Part shown: positions 20,665-32,450 of the stretch, in pieces
Layout: the number at the start of each line of letters is the position of its first letter
Numbering within the stretch: the first letter of the stretch is position 1
Assembly: GCA_035547515.1 (NCBI GenBank)
Contig: DASZUS010000011.1
Span: forward strand, 15,081 to 79,080
DNA: 64,000 bases
Source of the DNA: DASZTV01 sp035547515
GTDB lineage: Bacteria > Actinomycetota > Actinomycetes > JAFAQI01
Reading direction: 5' to 3'
Made by a program: the position numbers and the translations under genes
Notes under the pieces: model-generated
The model's database searches: none
The model's input: only the letters and a program-made list of their open reading frames with translations
Told to the model about the DNA's origin: nothing

Positions 20665-21273
20665 ATGCTCAACGTCGGGCTGACCGGCGGGATCGGTGCC
20701 GGCAAGAGCGAGGTCACCAAGCGCTTCGCCGCGCTCGGGGCCAAGGTCATCGACGCCGACGCGATCGCGCGTGAGGTCGTCGAGCCTGGTACGCCGGGGC
20801 TGGCGGCCGTGATCGAGGAGTTCGGCGAAGGGGTGCGCGCCGCCGACGGCTCGCTGGATCGCGAAGCGGTCGCGGCGATCGTGTTCGGCGACGACGACGC
20901 TCGAGCGCGGCTCAACGCGATCGTTCACCCGCTGATCGGCGAGCGGGTGTTCGCCAAGCTGGCGGAGTACGAGGCGGAGGACCCCGACGGGATCCTGATC
21001 AACGACGTGCCGCTGATCGCCGAGGCGGGGGTGGCGGAGCGCTACGAGGTGATCGTGGTAGTCGACGCTCCGGTGGAGGTCCAGCTCGACCGCCTGGTCC
21101 GGCTGCGCGGGATGACCCCGGAGGCGGCGCGGGCCCGGATCGACGTACAGGCCAGCCGGGAGGAGCGGCTCGCGCTGGCCACCCACGTGATCGTCAACGA
21201 CGGCGACCTCGACGCCCTGCAGCGCCAGGTGGAGCAGGTCTGGCAAGACCTCCTCGCCCGTTCCTCGAAGTAG
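20665..21273 (+). CDS. coaE: Dephospho-CoA kinase
   Basis: 202 residues from ATG 20665 with GAGGAG 7 nt upstream. P-loop GGIGAGKS at 8-15, then VIDADAIAREVVEPG (substrate-binding Asp), VHPLIGERV and the LID-type Arg segment. It phosphorylates the 3'-OH of dephospho-CoA, the last step of CoA synthesis. Some actinobacterial CoaE carry a C-terminal UPF0157 domain; this one does not. The final codons Ser-Ser-Lys-stop are part of the left arm of a dispersed palindrome, so the C-terminus may have been altered by it. Confidence 0.95.
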   Translation: MLNVGLTGGIGAGKSEVTKRFAALGAKVIDADAIAREVVEPGTPGLAAVIEEFGEGVRAADGSLDREAVAAIVFGDDDARARLNAIVHPLIGERVFAKLAEYEAEDPDGILINDVPLIAEAGVAERYEVIVVVDAPVEVQLDRLVRLRGMTPEAARARIDVQASREERLALATHVIVNDGDLDALQRQVEQVWQDLLARSSK

Positions 21274-21371
21274 CACATGACCGCGCCGCGGAACCGGACA
21301 CTCGGGGCCGCTCGGCGCGAAACCGGGCCGGTTCCTGGCCGGTTCCGCGCCGGTCATGTGCTAGTTCGAGG
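21261..21371. repeat. Dispersed palindrome, copy 2, across the coaE stop codon
   Basis: The left arm starting at 21261 (TTCCTCGAAGTAGCACATGA, then CCG) is identical to copy 1 at 7945-7967. The right arm 21351-21371 differs from a perfect complement by one base (CTAGTTCG for CTACTTCG). Inner arms GCGGAACCGG and CCGGTTCCGC extend the stem. The coaE TAG (21271-21273) is inside the left arm. The uvrB promoter begins 8 nt after the right arm. Confidence 0.85.
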
Positions 21372-21378
21372 TGGGGAA

Positions 21379-21401
21379 GTGTCAGCGGGTCCGCGTACGT
21401 T
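21379..21401 (+). promoter_or_regulatory. uvrB promoter, RecA-independent damage motif
   Basis: GTGTCAGCG, eight bases, TACGTT: seven of nine matches to the published tTGTCRgtg-N8-TAnnnT motif of actinobacterial RecA-independent (PafBC-dependent) damage promoters. The -10 is 8 nt before GTG 21410. No LexA-type GAAC-N4-GTTC palindrome was seen. Confidence 0.6.
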
Positions 21402-21409
21402 GTGGATTT

Positions 21410-23518
<2,109 letters not shown>

Positions 23519-23580
23519 GCTGCACGCTGGCTTCGTTGTCGGTCGCTTGCGTGCCTCGGCACGCGGCGCGCCCTTCCGCC

Positions 23581-23647
23581 TTGCCGGCGCGCACCTCAGC
23601 CTGCGGAGACAGACCGGTTTGCCAGCGCGCACCTGAGTCTGCGGAGA
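23581..23647. repeat. 29-bp imperfect direct repeat after uvrB
   Basis: 23581-23609 and 23619-23647 match at 26 of 29 positions, separated by 9 bp, both ending CTGCGGAGA. It fills most of the gap between uvrB and the glycosyltransferase. No open frame or stable hairpin explains it. Confidence 0.75.
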
Positions 23648-23657
23648 ATGGCGGGTC

Positions 23658-25214
23658 GTGGGTATCGAGTGCAGCGTTGTCATCCCGGTCTTCAACCGCG
23701 GTGACGCCCTGGCAGCCGGTGCGGAGTCGCTGCGCGCCCAGACGATCGGCGCGGACAACCTCCAGATCATCTATGTCGACGACGGCTCGAACGACGGCCG
23801 TACGCCGGGTCTGCTCGACGACCTGGTCGCCGGGATGCCGAATGCGACGGTCTTCCACGAGCCGCCGTCGGGATCGCCGGGCCGCCCGCGCAATGTCGGC
23901 CTGCATCACGCCCGCGGCGAGTTCGTCTTCTTCAGCGACCACGACGACTGGTTCGAGCCTGAGGCGCTCGAGGCGATGGTCGGCTATGCCCGGGCCAACA
24001 ACTCGGACGTGGTCATCGGCAAGGTCGTGGCGCACGGCCGCCGGACGGTGATTCCCCGGTTGTTCCGGCAGAGCAGGGCGCAGATCGACGCCACCGAGGC
24101 GATGATCAGCCTGACCCCGCACAAGCTGTTCCGGCGCGAGCTGCTCGCGACCCACGCCATCACCTACCCGGAGGGCAAGCGTCGCCTCGAGGACCACGTC
24201 TTCGTGACCCACGCCTACTTGCACGCCCGGACGATCTCGGTCTACGCCGACCGGATCTGCTACCACCACAACCATCCGGGTGAGGCGGCGAACTTCTCGC
24301 AGACCGTCTCCGACCCGAAGCTCTACAGCGACAGCAACCTCGAGGTGGTCGAGCTGATCCGCCGCCACGTCGATGATCCGGACCGGCGCGACGCGCTGGT
24401 GACCCGGCCGTTGCGCCACGAGCTGCTCAAGAAGGCAGTACTGACATCGGGTACGCCGCCCGACCCCGCCGCGGCCGCCCACAAGCACCACGTCCACCGG
24501 TCGGCGCTGCTCGCCATCGACTCGCCTGGGGCGATCGACCGGCTCGGCGCGTTCTCCCGGGCGACCGCGAAGGCGCTGCTCGACGACGATCCGGAGGCGG
24601 TGGCGCGGGTCGGTGCCCATGCGGCGGGGATGTCGCTGCGTGCGGCGCCCCGCCGGATCACCAAGGCGGGCGCGGTCTGGACGATCGAGTTCGAAGCCAC
24701 CGTCGTCCATGACAAGCAGCCGGTGATGTTCCACAAGGTGGCGGAGCACAGCTGGCGGCTGGATGACGCCGCGTTGCCGGCAGCCGATACCGATCGCCCG
24801 GAGCGCGAAGCCGACCTGCTCAACCTCGACCTGGAGATCCTGCTGGCCAGCCGCGCGACCAGCGAGCAGTGGCACCTGCCCGCGTCGTACGACGTGGCGC
24901 TGCGGCCGGCCCGACCGCGTCGCTTCGGCACCTCCGCTCCATCGCCTGCGATCCTGACCATCACCGGTACGACGACCGTCGACCTGGCGAACGTCGGGGG
25001 CAGGCAGATCGGCTTCGGGACCTGGGACATCGTGCTGCGGACGGACACCCTCGGCGTCGAGCTCGGCAACCGCTTCGTCCCCGATGCGTCAGGCCGCGGC
25101 GGGCTGCCTCGGCACCGGCTCACCGACCCAGCGGCTCGGGCGCGGATGATCGTCACCGAACGCCGCCGCTCGCTTGCGATCGTCGTGAAGCCCGCCGCGG
25201 ACGGCAACGGCTGA
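23658..25214 (+). CDS. Glycosyltransferase family 2 with C-terminal extension
   Basis: 518 residues. The GT-A domain (1-~230) starts with CSVVIPVFNRGDAL, has the UDP-binding IIYVDDGSNDG, the metal-binding SDHDDW (about 93-98) and an acidic RRLEDHVF acceptor-site motif. About 290 further residues contain no TM segment and no domain I recognise; beta-rich repeats with TITGTTTVDLANVG suggest a carbohydrate-binding or protein-contact module. Probably cytosolic, adding a sugar to a surface polymer (teichoic-acid or polysaccharide type). GTG 23658 is used; the next gene starts 4 nt after the stop. Confidence 0.78.
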   Translation: MGIECSVVIPVFNRGDALAAGAESLRAQTIGADNLQIIYVDDGSNDGRTPGLLDDLVAGMPNATVFHEPPSGSPGRPRNVGLHHARGEFVFFSDHDDWFEPEALEAMVGYARANNSDVVIGKVVAHGRRTVIPRLFRQSRAQIDATEAMISLTPHKLFRRELLATHAITYPEGKRRLEDHVFVTHAYLHARTISVYADRICYHHNHPGEAANFSQTVSDPKLYSDSNLEVVELIRRHVDDPDRRDALVTRPLRHELLKKAVLTSGTPPDPAAAAHKHHVHRSALLAIDSPGAIDRLGAFSRATAKALLDDDPEAVARVGAHAAGMSLRAAPRRITKAGAVWTIEFEATVVHDKQPVMFHKVAEHSWRLDDAALPAADTDRPEREADLLNLDLEILLASRATSEQWHLPASYDVALRPARPRRFGTSAPSPAILTITGTTTVDLANVGGRQIGFGTWDIVLRTDTLGVELGNRFVPDASGRGGLPRHRLTDPAARARMIVTERRRSLAIVVKPAADGNG

Positions 25215-26322
25215 CCGGTGGCACGGCGCGCCCAGCTGGCCCGGCTAGTCGAGGTCGGCGTCCGATACCGGTACGTCGTGCTCACGGTCGCCGCCGCCTT
25301 GATCTGGCTCGACACCGCTAACGCGGTCGGCTTCGACGGCAACGACTGGCACTTCTTCGTCGCTGGGGCCCGGGCAGTGACCGGATCAGCCGGGCTGTCT
25401 GTGTATGCCCGGATGCCGTACCTGCAGTTCGGTCCGATCGCGCTGATGGTCGGCGTGGTCTTCCGGTACGCCGGTCCGCACGAGGGCTGGCTGCTCGTCA
25501 GTGCGCTCGACATGGTCCTCGGGCTGGCGACGATCCGCCTGCTCGAAGGCGCTTTCGCCGCCGGTTCCCCGTCGTCGGCACGGGTTCGGCTGTGCGTATT
25601 GATCGGCGGCCCGTTCTTCCTCGCGACCTGGGCATCGCCAGGCGTGAGCGAGGGCCATCCCGACGACGTACTCGCTTTGTTCGCCATTGCGGTCGCGGTG
25701 CGACTGCTGATGACCGGGCGCTGGGCGCTTGCCGCGGTCGCGGTCGGGCTCGCCGCCGACGCCAAACCCTGGGCGCTGCTGGTCCTGCCGCTTGCGGCGG
25801 CGTGCCAAGGGGCTCGCGTCCGCGGCCTGGTGGTGGCAGTCGTGACGGCGGCTATCCCGTGGCTGCCCTTCTTCGCAGCTGACGGCAACACGCGACGTGT
25901 GGGCGAGTTCCATCTCGGGGTCGAGCCCACGTCGACGCTGCACTACCTCGGCATCGCGGTCGGGTCGGCGCCGGGCTGGCCGCGCGAGGTGCAGCTCGCG
26001 GTGGCACTGCTGCTCGGTGCGGCCGCCGTGGCCCGCGGGCGGTGGCTGCTCGTGCCACTCGTCGCGTTCGCGGTACGCGTCAACCTGGATCCGGCGGCCG
26101 TGGACTACTACGCCGCCGGGCCGGTGCTCGGCGCGTTGATCTGGGATCTCGCCGACCCGCGCCGGCTCGCACCGGCCCGGACCATCGCGACCTGGTTCGC
26201 GTTGCTCTACGTGCCGAGCGACCTGCTCTCGGCCGGCGCGCGGGGCAGCGCGTTCCACGCCGTCGTGGTCGCGCTCCGCCTGGCCGTGCTCGTGACGGCA
26301 GCCTGGGGCGTCGTCAGGGCAC

Positions 26323-27588
<1,266 letters not shown>

Positions 27589-27607
27589 GCTCGCTCCCAA
27601 AGCGGGT

Positions 27608-27690
27608 GACGACGCCCAGGCGTACGGCGTCGTCTGGTTGCGCTTCCTGGTGGTCGATTCCACCCACTGCACGCCAGTCGCGACGGGGTC
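27608..27690 (-). promoter_or_regulatory. ZTP (pfl) riboswitch upstream of glyA
   Basis: Reading the minus strand: GCGACTGGCG (27683-27674 region), a P2 hairpin GTGGGTGGAATCGACCACC, GGAAGCGC, then CCGTACGCCTGGGC (27627-27614) in a hairpin closed by GACGACGCC/GGCGTCGTC. These are the conserved blocks, in order, of the pfl motif that senses the purine intermediate ZTP when 10-formyl-tetrahydrofolate is low; glyA is a classic target. It ends 19 nt before the start codon, so control of translation start is more likely than a terminator, as no U-run is seen. Confidence 0.85.
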
Positions 27691-29434
27691 AGTCTAGTCG
27701 GTCGAGCACCGAGCGGTCACCGTGGGCGAGCGCGTTGGCCCGCGATTTCATCGTGGCCGTGGACCGGGTGCTGCGGGCGGGCACGCGCTCGCGCTTCGTC
27801 GGAGCGCTCGGCAGGAAGTGGCTGGCCGGCACGGTCGTCCCGGACTGGGTCGGCATCCGCTGCTCGGCGGGAATCGTCGGCGGTGGGGCGCCGCCGGTGT
27901 CGGAGTCCTGGTTGATCTCGGCGCACCTGCCGCCGCTGGTGACATGCGGCTCCGGTACGGCGGCGAGGGCCGGCATCGACATGTCAGGGGTGCCTGCGAA
28001 CAGCGCGTCCGCCAGGCTCGAGACGGTCGAGCGGCGCCACGCCGAGATGTTGTCGACGTGGATCCCGAACCGGTCCTCCAGCAGCAGTAGCTGCGAGGTG
28101 TGGTCGAAAGTCTGCGATACGACGTGTCCGCCTCGGCTGAACGGCGACATCACCAGCAGCGGGACCCGTACGCCGAGGCCGAGCGGCCCGCGGATGCCCA
28201 GCGTCGAGCTGTCCAGGTTCGCCGCGGTGAGGTACTCGCCGGGAGTGTTCGGCGGCGCGGTGGGCGGTGGCACGTGGTCGAACCAGCCGTCGTTCTCGTC
28301 GTACATCAGGAACAGCACGGTCTTCGACCAGGTGTCGGCGTCGGCCATGAGCGCGCTGAGCACCAGGTTCGTGACGTAGGCGCCCCGGTCCGGGGAGGCC
28401 GAGGGGTGCTCGTCCCAGCCGATCGGCGGGATGATCCACGACACGCTCGGCAGCGAGCCGGACTGGATGTCCTGGATCAGCTCGTCGGGGTAGCTCGGCC
28501 CGAACGCCTTGGCGTACAGCGGCGTGCTCTGGTCCTGGTACTGCTTGAAGTACGGCAGGATGTGGTCGCCCACGGCGAGGATCAGCGGGTTCGCCGTCGG
28601 GTCGTAGAGCCGGCTGTCCCACACGCCGTACGGCTGGAACTGCGCGCCCATCTGGCCGTCGTCGGAGGGGTGATAGACCTTCCACGACACGCCGGCGTCC
28701 TCGAGCAGCTCCTGCACGGTGGTCCAGCTGCAGGTCCACAGCGCTTTCGAACTGCCGGTGCTGAAGGTGATCGGGCCGCCCTGCGTCCCGGCCGGGTCGA
28801 TGGTGCCGGTGTTGGCCATGATCCGGTTCGGATGCGTCGGTCCGAGGATCGAGGCGTGGTAGCCGTCGCAGAGGGTGAACTCGTCGGCGACCGACCAGTA
28901 GAACGGGATGTCACGACGGGTGTAGTAGCCCATCGTCATCGTGCCGTCGGGGTTGCCCTCGTACTTCGCGCTGGTGTGGGTGCGGACCCAGGCGTCCATC
29001 TTCCCGTTGTTCCAGCACAGGTGCTGCGGCCCCCACGCGTGGGTGAGGTCGTCGGTGCACTCCTCGCCGGCGTTGGCGTCGAGGTGGAACGGCAGCAGCT
29101 TCTTGCGGGGCGACAGCTGCGTCCCTGCGGGGTAGTCCTGGGCGAAGACGCCGAGTGAGTGCCTGGGGTGGTCGTCGAAGCCGCGCCCCTTCGGGTAGGC
29201 GCCGAAGTAGTGGTCGTAGGAGCGGTTCTCCATCATCAGGAAGACCACGTGCTCGACCGCGCCGAGATCCGAGCCGCGCGGCATGAAGGTCGCCGCACGC
29301 CGAGCAGAGCGGACCAAAGGCGTCGCGGGCGGAACTGCCGCCGAGGCCCGCTCGGGCAAGCCGAGAGCGGCGGCCGCACCCGCGGTCGAGATCGCGGCGA
29401 GCAGCTCGCGGCGACTCAGGCCGGCGTGGTCCAT
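27689..29434 (-). CDS. Tat-exported phospholipase C-like phosphoesterase (copy 1)
   Basis: 581 residues of the phosphoesterase/acid phosphatase-phospholipase C family (PF04185 type, alkaline-phosphatase superfamily). A twin-arginine signal SRRELLAAIS (7-16) is followed by a hydrophobic core and an ASAA cleavage region. The catalytic start VVFLMMENRSYDHYFGAY (about 64-81) has the conserved Glu-Asn; the later MYDENDGWFDHVPPPTAP and SPFSRGGHV, then FDHTSQLLLLEDRFGI, hold the other metal or substrate residues. Likely hydrolyses phospholipids or other phosphodiesters outside the membrane. ATG overlaps the stop of copy 2 (ATGA). Confidence 0.88.
   Translation of the reverse strand: MDHAGLSRRELLAAISTAGAAAALGLPERASAAVPPATPLVRSARRAATFMPRGSDLGAVEHVVFLMMENRSYDHYFGAYPKGRGFDDHPRHSLGVFAQDYPAGTQLSPRKKLLPFHLDANAGEECTDDLTHAWGPQHLCWNNGKMDAWVRTHTSAKYEGNPDGTMTMGYYTRRDIPFYWSVADEFTLCDGYHASILGPTHPNRIMANTGTIDPAGTQGGPITFSTGSSKALWTCSWTTVQELLEDAGVSWKVYHPSDDGQMGAQFQPYGVWDSRLYDPTANPLILAVGDHILPYFKQYQDQSTPLYAKAFGPSYPDELIQDIQSGSLPSVSWIIPPIGWDEHPSASPDRGAYVTNLVLSALMADADTWSKTVLFLMYDENDGWFDHVPPPTAPPNTPGEYLTAANLDSSTLGIRGPLGLGVRVPLLVMSPFSRGGHVVSQTFDHTSQLLLLEDRFGIHVDNISAWRRSTVSSLADALFAGTPDMSMPALAAVPEPHVTSGGRCAEINQDSDTGGAPPPTIPAEQRMPTQSGTTVPASHFLPSAPTKRERVPARSTRSTATMKSRANALAHGDRSVLDRLD
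27691..27720 (-). promoter_or_regulatory. glyA promoter inside the end of the upstream gene
   Basis: Minus-strand -10 TAGACT (27696-27691) with a weak GTGACC (27720-27715) at 18 bp. The expected start (about 27684) falls at the first bases of the riboswitch. The -10 lies in the last sense codons of the phospholipase gene, so the switch overlaps that gene's stop codon. Confidence 0.5.
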
Positions 29435-31221
29435 CAGTGCTGGGGGATCGGGTCGCCGCCGGCTGGGTTCGCCGAGTGTCCACCGTGGACGACGTGGTTG
29501 TACGCCGACTTCGTGGTCGCCGTCTTGCGACCGCTGCGCAGTGGCACGTGGTCGGCCGGCGTCGGTGAGCCCTTGAAGAAGTGGCTTGCGGAGACGGTGA
29601 CGCCGCGCTGCGTCGGCATCCGCTGCTTCGTCGCCAGGGTCGGGCCGACGCCGCCGAACTCGGTCTCCTCTCCGACCTCGGAACAGCTGCCGGTGAGCTG
29701 GAAGCTGGTGAGCGCGACCTCGGGCAGCTTCGGCAGCTTCGCATCGTGAGGGCTGCGGAACAGCGTCGAGGTCAGGTCGCCGACGGTCTTGTGACGCCAG
29801 TCCGAGACGTTCGGCACCTCGATGCCGAACCGCTGGTGCAGGAACTGCAGCTGGGACGTGTGGTCGAAGACCTCACTCGCGATGTGCCCGCCGCGGCTGA
29901 AGGGCGAGATCACCAGGCAGGGCAGCCGTACGCCGAGCCCGAGCGGCCCGCGGATGCCGAGCGTCTCTGAGCTGATCTTCGGTGCGGTCAGCCACTCGCC
30001 CGGCGTCCCCTTCGGGGCGGTGGGGGGTGGCACGTGGTCGAACCAGCCGTCGTTCTCGTCGTACATCAGGAACAGGACGGTCTTGGACCAGACCTTCGGG
30101 TTGGACGCGAGGATGTCGACGATCTGCTGGACGAACCACTGGCCGCGTTCCGGGGTCGACGAGGGGTGGTCGTCGAACCCGAGCGGCGCCATCATCCACG
30201 AGACGCTGGGCAGCTCACCCTTGGCGACGTCTGCCATGAAGTCGGCAGGGAAGGTCGGGTTGAAGGCCTTCTGGTGCAGCATCGACAACGGGTTCTGGAA
30301 CGCCTTGAAGTACGGCAGGACAGTGTCGGTCGCCAGCATGACGACCGGGTTGAGCGTCGGGTCGTAGAGCACCGGGTCCCAGGTCGGGTACTGCGCGAGC
30401 CCGGCGTACTTGCCGGCCGCGCCGAGGAACGACGGGTGGTAGACCTTCCACGAGACGCCCGCGTCCTCGAGCACCTCCTGCGCGGTCGGCCAGGTGCAGC
30501 TCCACAGGACCGTCGGATCGGGGTTGGTGTCGGTGACCGGACCGCCGTGCGTGCCGGCCGGGTCGATGGTGCCGCTGTTGGCCATCAGCCGGTTCGGATG
30601 GGTCGGCCCGAGGATCGAGGCGTGGTAGGCGTCGCAGAGGGTGAACTCGTCGGCGAGCGCCCAGTAGTACGGGATCTCCCGGCTGGTGTAGTAGCCCATC
30701 GTCAACGCGCCGTCCGGGACGCCTTCCCACTCCTTGCTCGTGTGGGTGCGGACGAAGCTGTCCATCTTCCCGTCGTTCCAGCACAGGTGCTGCGGGCCCC
30801 AGTTGTGGGTGAGGTCGCTGGTGCAGTCCTCACCGGCGGCGGCGGTGAGATGGAAGGGCAGGAGCTTGCCCTTGGGCGAGAGGTTGGTGCCGGCCGGGTA
30901 GTCCTGCGCGAAGGCGCCCAGCGAGCGCTTCGGGTGGTCGTCGAACCCGCGGCCTCTCGGGTAGGCGCCGAAGTAGTGGTCGTAGGAGCGGTTCTCCATC
31001 ATCAGGTAGATCACGTGCTCGACGGCGCCGAGGTCGGAGCCGTACGGCGCGGTCTGCGCGGCGCGCCTCGCCGCCGCCTTCGCGGCCCGCGGTGACGGTC
31101 CGCCCGCGATCGGTCCGGCCGGCGCGGCGGACGCCAGCGCTCGCTCGGGGATTCCCAGTGCTGCTGCCGCGCCAGCGGCGGTGATGGCAGCGATCAGGTC
31201 GCGCCGGGACAACGAGCTCAT
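29434..31221 (-). CDS. Tat-exported phospholipase C-like phosphoesterase (copy 2)
   Basis: 595 residues, a close paralogue of the next gene along the minus strand. Tat signal SRRDLIAAIT (5-14), Ala-rich core to about 33, an extra Ala/Arg linker (40-58), then EHVIYLMMENRSYDHYFGAY. Between the two copies long blocks are the same (for example DDHP, YHASILGPTHPNR, LLEDAGVSWKVYHP-type and MYDENDGWFDHVPPPTAP), showing tandem duplication. Starts 5 nt after the trmO stop, so it belongs to the MBL-trmO operon. Confidence 0.88.
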   Translation of the reverse strand: MSSLSRRDLIAAITAAGAAAALGIPERALASAAPAGPIAGGPSPRAAKAAARRAAQTAPYGSDLGAVEHVIYLMMENRSYDHYFGAYPRGRGFDDHPKRSLGAFAQDYPAGTNLSPKGKLLPFHLTAAAGEDCTSDLTHNWGPQHLCWNDGKMDSFVRTHTSKEWEGVPDGALTMGYYTSREIPYYWALADEFTLCDAYHASILGPTHPNRLMANSGTIDPAGTHGGPVTDTNPDPTVLWSCTWPTAQEVLEDAGVSWKVYHPSFLGAAGKYAGLAQYPTWDPVLYDPTLNPVVMLATDTVLPYFKAFQNPLSMLHQKAFNPTFPADFMADVAKGELPSVSWMMAPLGFDDHPSSTPERGQWFVQQIVDILASNPKVWSKTVLFLMYDENDGWFDHVPPPTAPKGTPGEWLTAPKISSETLGIRGPLGLGVRLPCLVISPFSRGGHIASEVFDHTSQLQFLHQRFGIEVPNVSDWRHKTVGDLTSTLFRSPHDAKLPKLPEVALTSFQLTGSCSEVGEETEFGGVGPTLATKQRMPTQRGVTVSASHFFKGSPTPADHVPLRSGRKTATTKSAYNHVVHGGHSANPAGGDPIPQH

Positions 31222-31226
31222 GGGTG

Positions 31227-31694
31227 CTACCAGTATCCGGACATCAGCGCGGTCGACCAGGCAGGTTGCAAGATTTCGCCGCGAGGCAGGAACTCGTTCA
31301 TCACCGGTTTGAGGTCGAGCACAGGCGTGCCGTCGATCGCGTCGAGCCCCTGCACCCGGACGGTCAACCCTTCGATCCCGACCAGGCGGCAGGCAGTCAC
31401 GCCGATCCGGTTCGGCCGCATTTTGGCGCGCTGGGCCAGGATTCCTACTGCCGGCCAGTCGGGGTTGCCGCGAGGGTGGCGCGCGCCGAGGGTGATCTCC
31501 GACTCGGCGACCCGGTCGAAGACGAACACGACCTCGACGTGCGAGAACGCGTCTAGGCCGGCGAGCGCCTCGGTGCCGACCCTCTCGGGGTCGAGCACGA
31601 TCTCGGCGGTGACGGCGTCCCAGTCGTCATCGATCGCCTCGGAGCGTGACGAGCGGACCGTGCCGATCGGGGTGACCTCGAAGGTGGTCACCAT
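31227..31694 (-). CDS. trmO: TrmO/TsaA family SAM-dependent methyltransferase
   Basis: 155 residues from ATG 31694, which overlaps the stop of the MBL gene (ATGGTGA). The UPF0066/TsaA fold is recognised from VTPIGTVRS at the N-terminus, GLDAFSHVEVVFVFDRV (about 55-72), the ARHPRGNPDWPAVGILAQRAKMRPNRIG region (about 80-107) and LDLKPVMNEF. E. coli TrmO methylates t6A37 of tRNA-Thr(GGU); the actinobacterial member may act on tRNA too. The longer in-frame start at 31772 lies within the MBL gene and is rejected. Confidence 0.82.
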   Translation of the reverse strand: MVTTFEVTPIGTVRSSRSEAIDDDWDAVTAEIVLDPERVGTEALAGLDAFSHVEVVFVFDRVAESEITLGARHPRGNPDWPAVGILAQRAKMRPNRIGVTACRLVGIEGLTVRVQGLDAIDGTPVLDLKPVMNEFLPRGEILQPAWSTALMSGYW

Positions 31695-32350
31695 CCTCGC
31701 TCGTACCACTCCCCGAGGTGTGGCCGCTCCGTCCCCAGCGTGCTGTCCTTGCCATGGCCGGGGTAGAACCACGTGTCGTCAGGAAGTACGTCGAAGAGCT
31801 TCGCCACGACGTCGGCGTACAGCAGCTCGAAGTTCTCCTTGGAGCCGAACGTGTTGCCGACGCCGCCCGGGAACAGCGAGTCGCCGGTGAACAGGTGCGG
31901 CCGGTCGCCGTCCGCGTAGAGCAAGGCCACCGAGCCGGGGGTGTGGCCGACGAGATGGATGATCGAGAGCCGGTGCGTCCCGACGGTCACCGTGTCGCCC
32001 TCGTTGATCGGCTCGGTGACCGGCACCGGCAGCGGCTCGGCGTCCTGCGGATGCGCCGCCACGGGCGCCCCGGTCGCCGCGACCATCTCGGGCAGCGCAG
32101 CCCAGTGGTCGGGATGCTGGTGGGTGGTCACGATGCGCTGGAGCCGATCCTGGTCGAGGACGCCGAGCAGCACGTCGGGGGAGTGCGCGGCGTCGATCAG
32201 CAGTACGTCGCCGGTCTCCGCGCACTTGAGGAAGTAGCAGTTGTTGTCGTAGGGGCCCACGGCGACCTTCGCCAGCCGGAGCCCTCCGCCGAGGTCCCGG
32301 ATGTCCGGCGGGCCGCCCACTGTCACTACCCCGGTGTAGTCATCCGACAT
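31688..32350 (-). CDS. Metallo-beta-lactamase-fold hydrolase (glyoxalase II-like)
   Basis: 220 residues. Metal ligands are visible: THQHPDHW (about 80-87, HxHxDH with the first His in TTHQHPDH), H of IIHLVGHTPGSVAL, Asp of FTGDSLFPGGVG, and H of WFYPGHGKD. Family reactions include thioester (S-lactoylglutathione/mycothiol) hydrolysis. It occupies the place of Rv1637c-type proteins beside uvrA. ATG 32350 has TATCGT six bases upstream (leaderless). Confidence 0.88.
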   Translation of the reverse strand: MSDDYTGVVTVGGPPDIRDLGGGLRLAKVAVGPYDNNCYFLKCAETGDVLLIDAAHSPDVLLGVLDQDRLQRIVTTHQHPDHWAALPEMVAATGAPVAAHPQDAEPLPVPVTEPINEGDTVTVGTHRLSIIHLVGHTPGSVALLYADGDRPHLFTGDSLFPGGVGNTFGSKENFELLYADVVAKLFDVLPDDTWFYPGHGKDSTLGTERPHLGEWYERGW

Positions 32351-32356
32351 GCCCGC

Positions 32357-32362
32357 ACGATA
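32357..32362 (-). promoter_or_regulatory. -10 element (TATCGT) of the MBL operon
   Basis: On the minus strand TATCGT is followed by GCGGGC and then the ATG at 32350; no ribosome binding site. Head of the operon MBL, trmO and the two phospholipase genes. Confidence 0.5.
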
Positions 32363-32393
32363 CGGCCAGATCGCGCCCCAGGACCCCGCAGCC

Positions 32394-32416
32394 CTGTCAG
32401 ACCCGGCACGTAGCAT
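32394..32416 (+). promoter_or_regulatory. uvrA promoter, RecA-independent damage motif
   Basis: CTGTCAGAC, eight bases, TAGCAT: six of nine upstream matches and the exact N8 spacing of the tTGTCRgtg-N8-TAnnnT motif bound by PafBC-type activators. The start would be near 32423, leaving a leader of about 28 nt before ATG 32451. Confidence 0.6.
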
Positions 32417-32450
32417 CGGGCGCGTCGACTCCCGTACTCAGAAAGCAGCC

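Noticed and set aside
23581..23647. 29-bp direct repeat as a CRISPR or attachment site
   Set aside because: Only two copies with a 9-bp gap, no cas genes, integrase or tRNA nearby.
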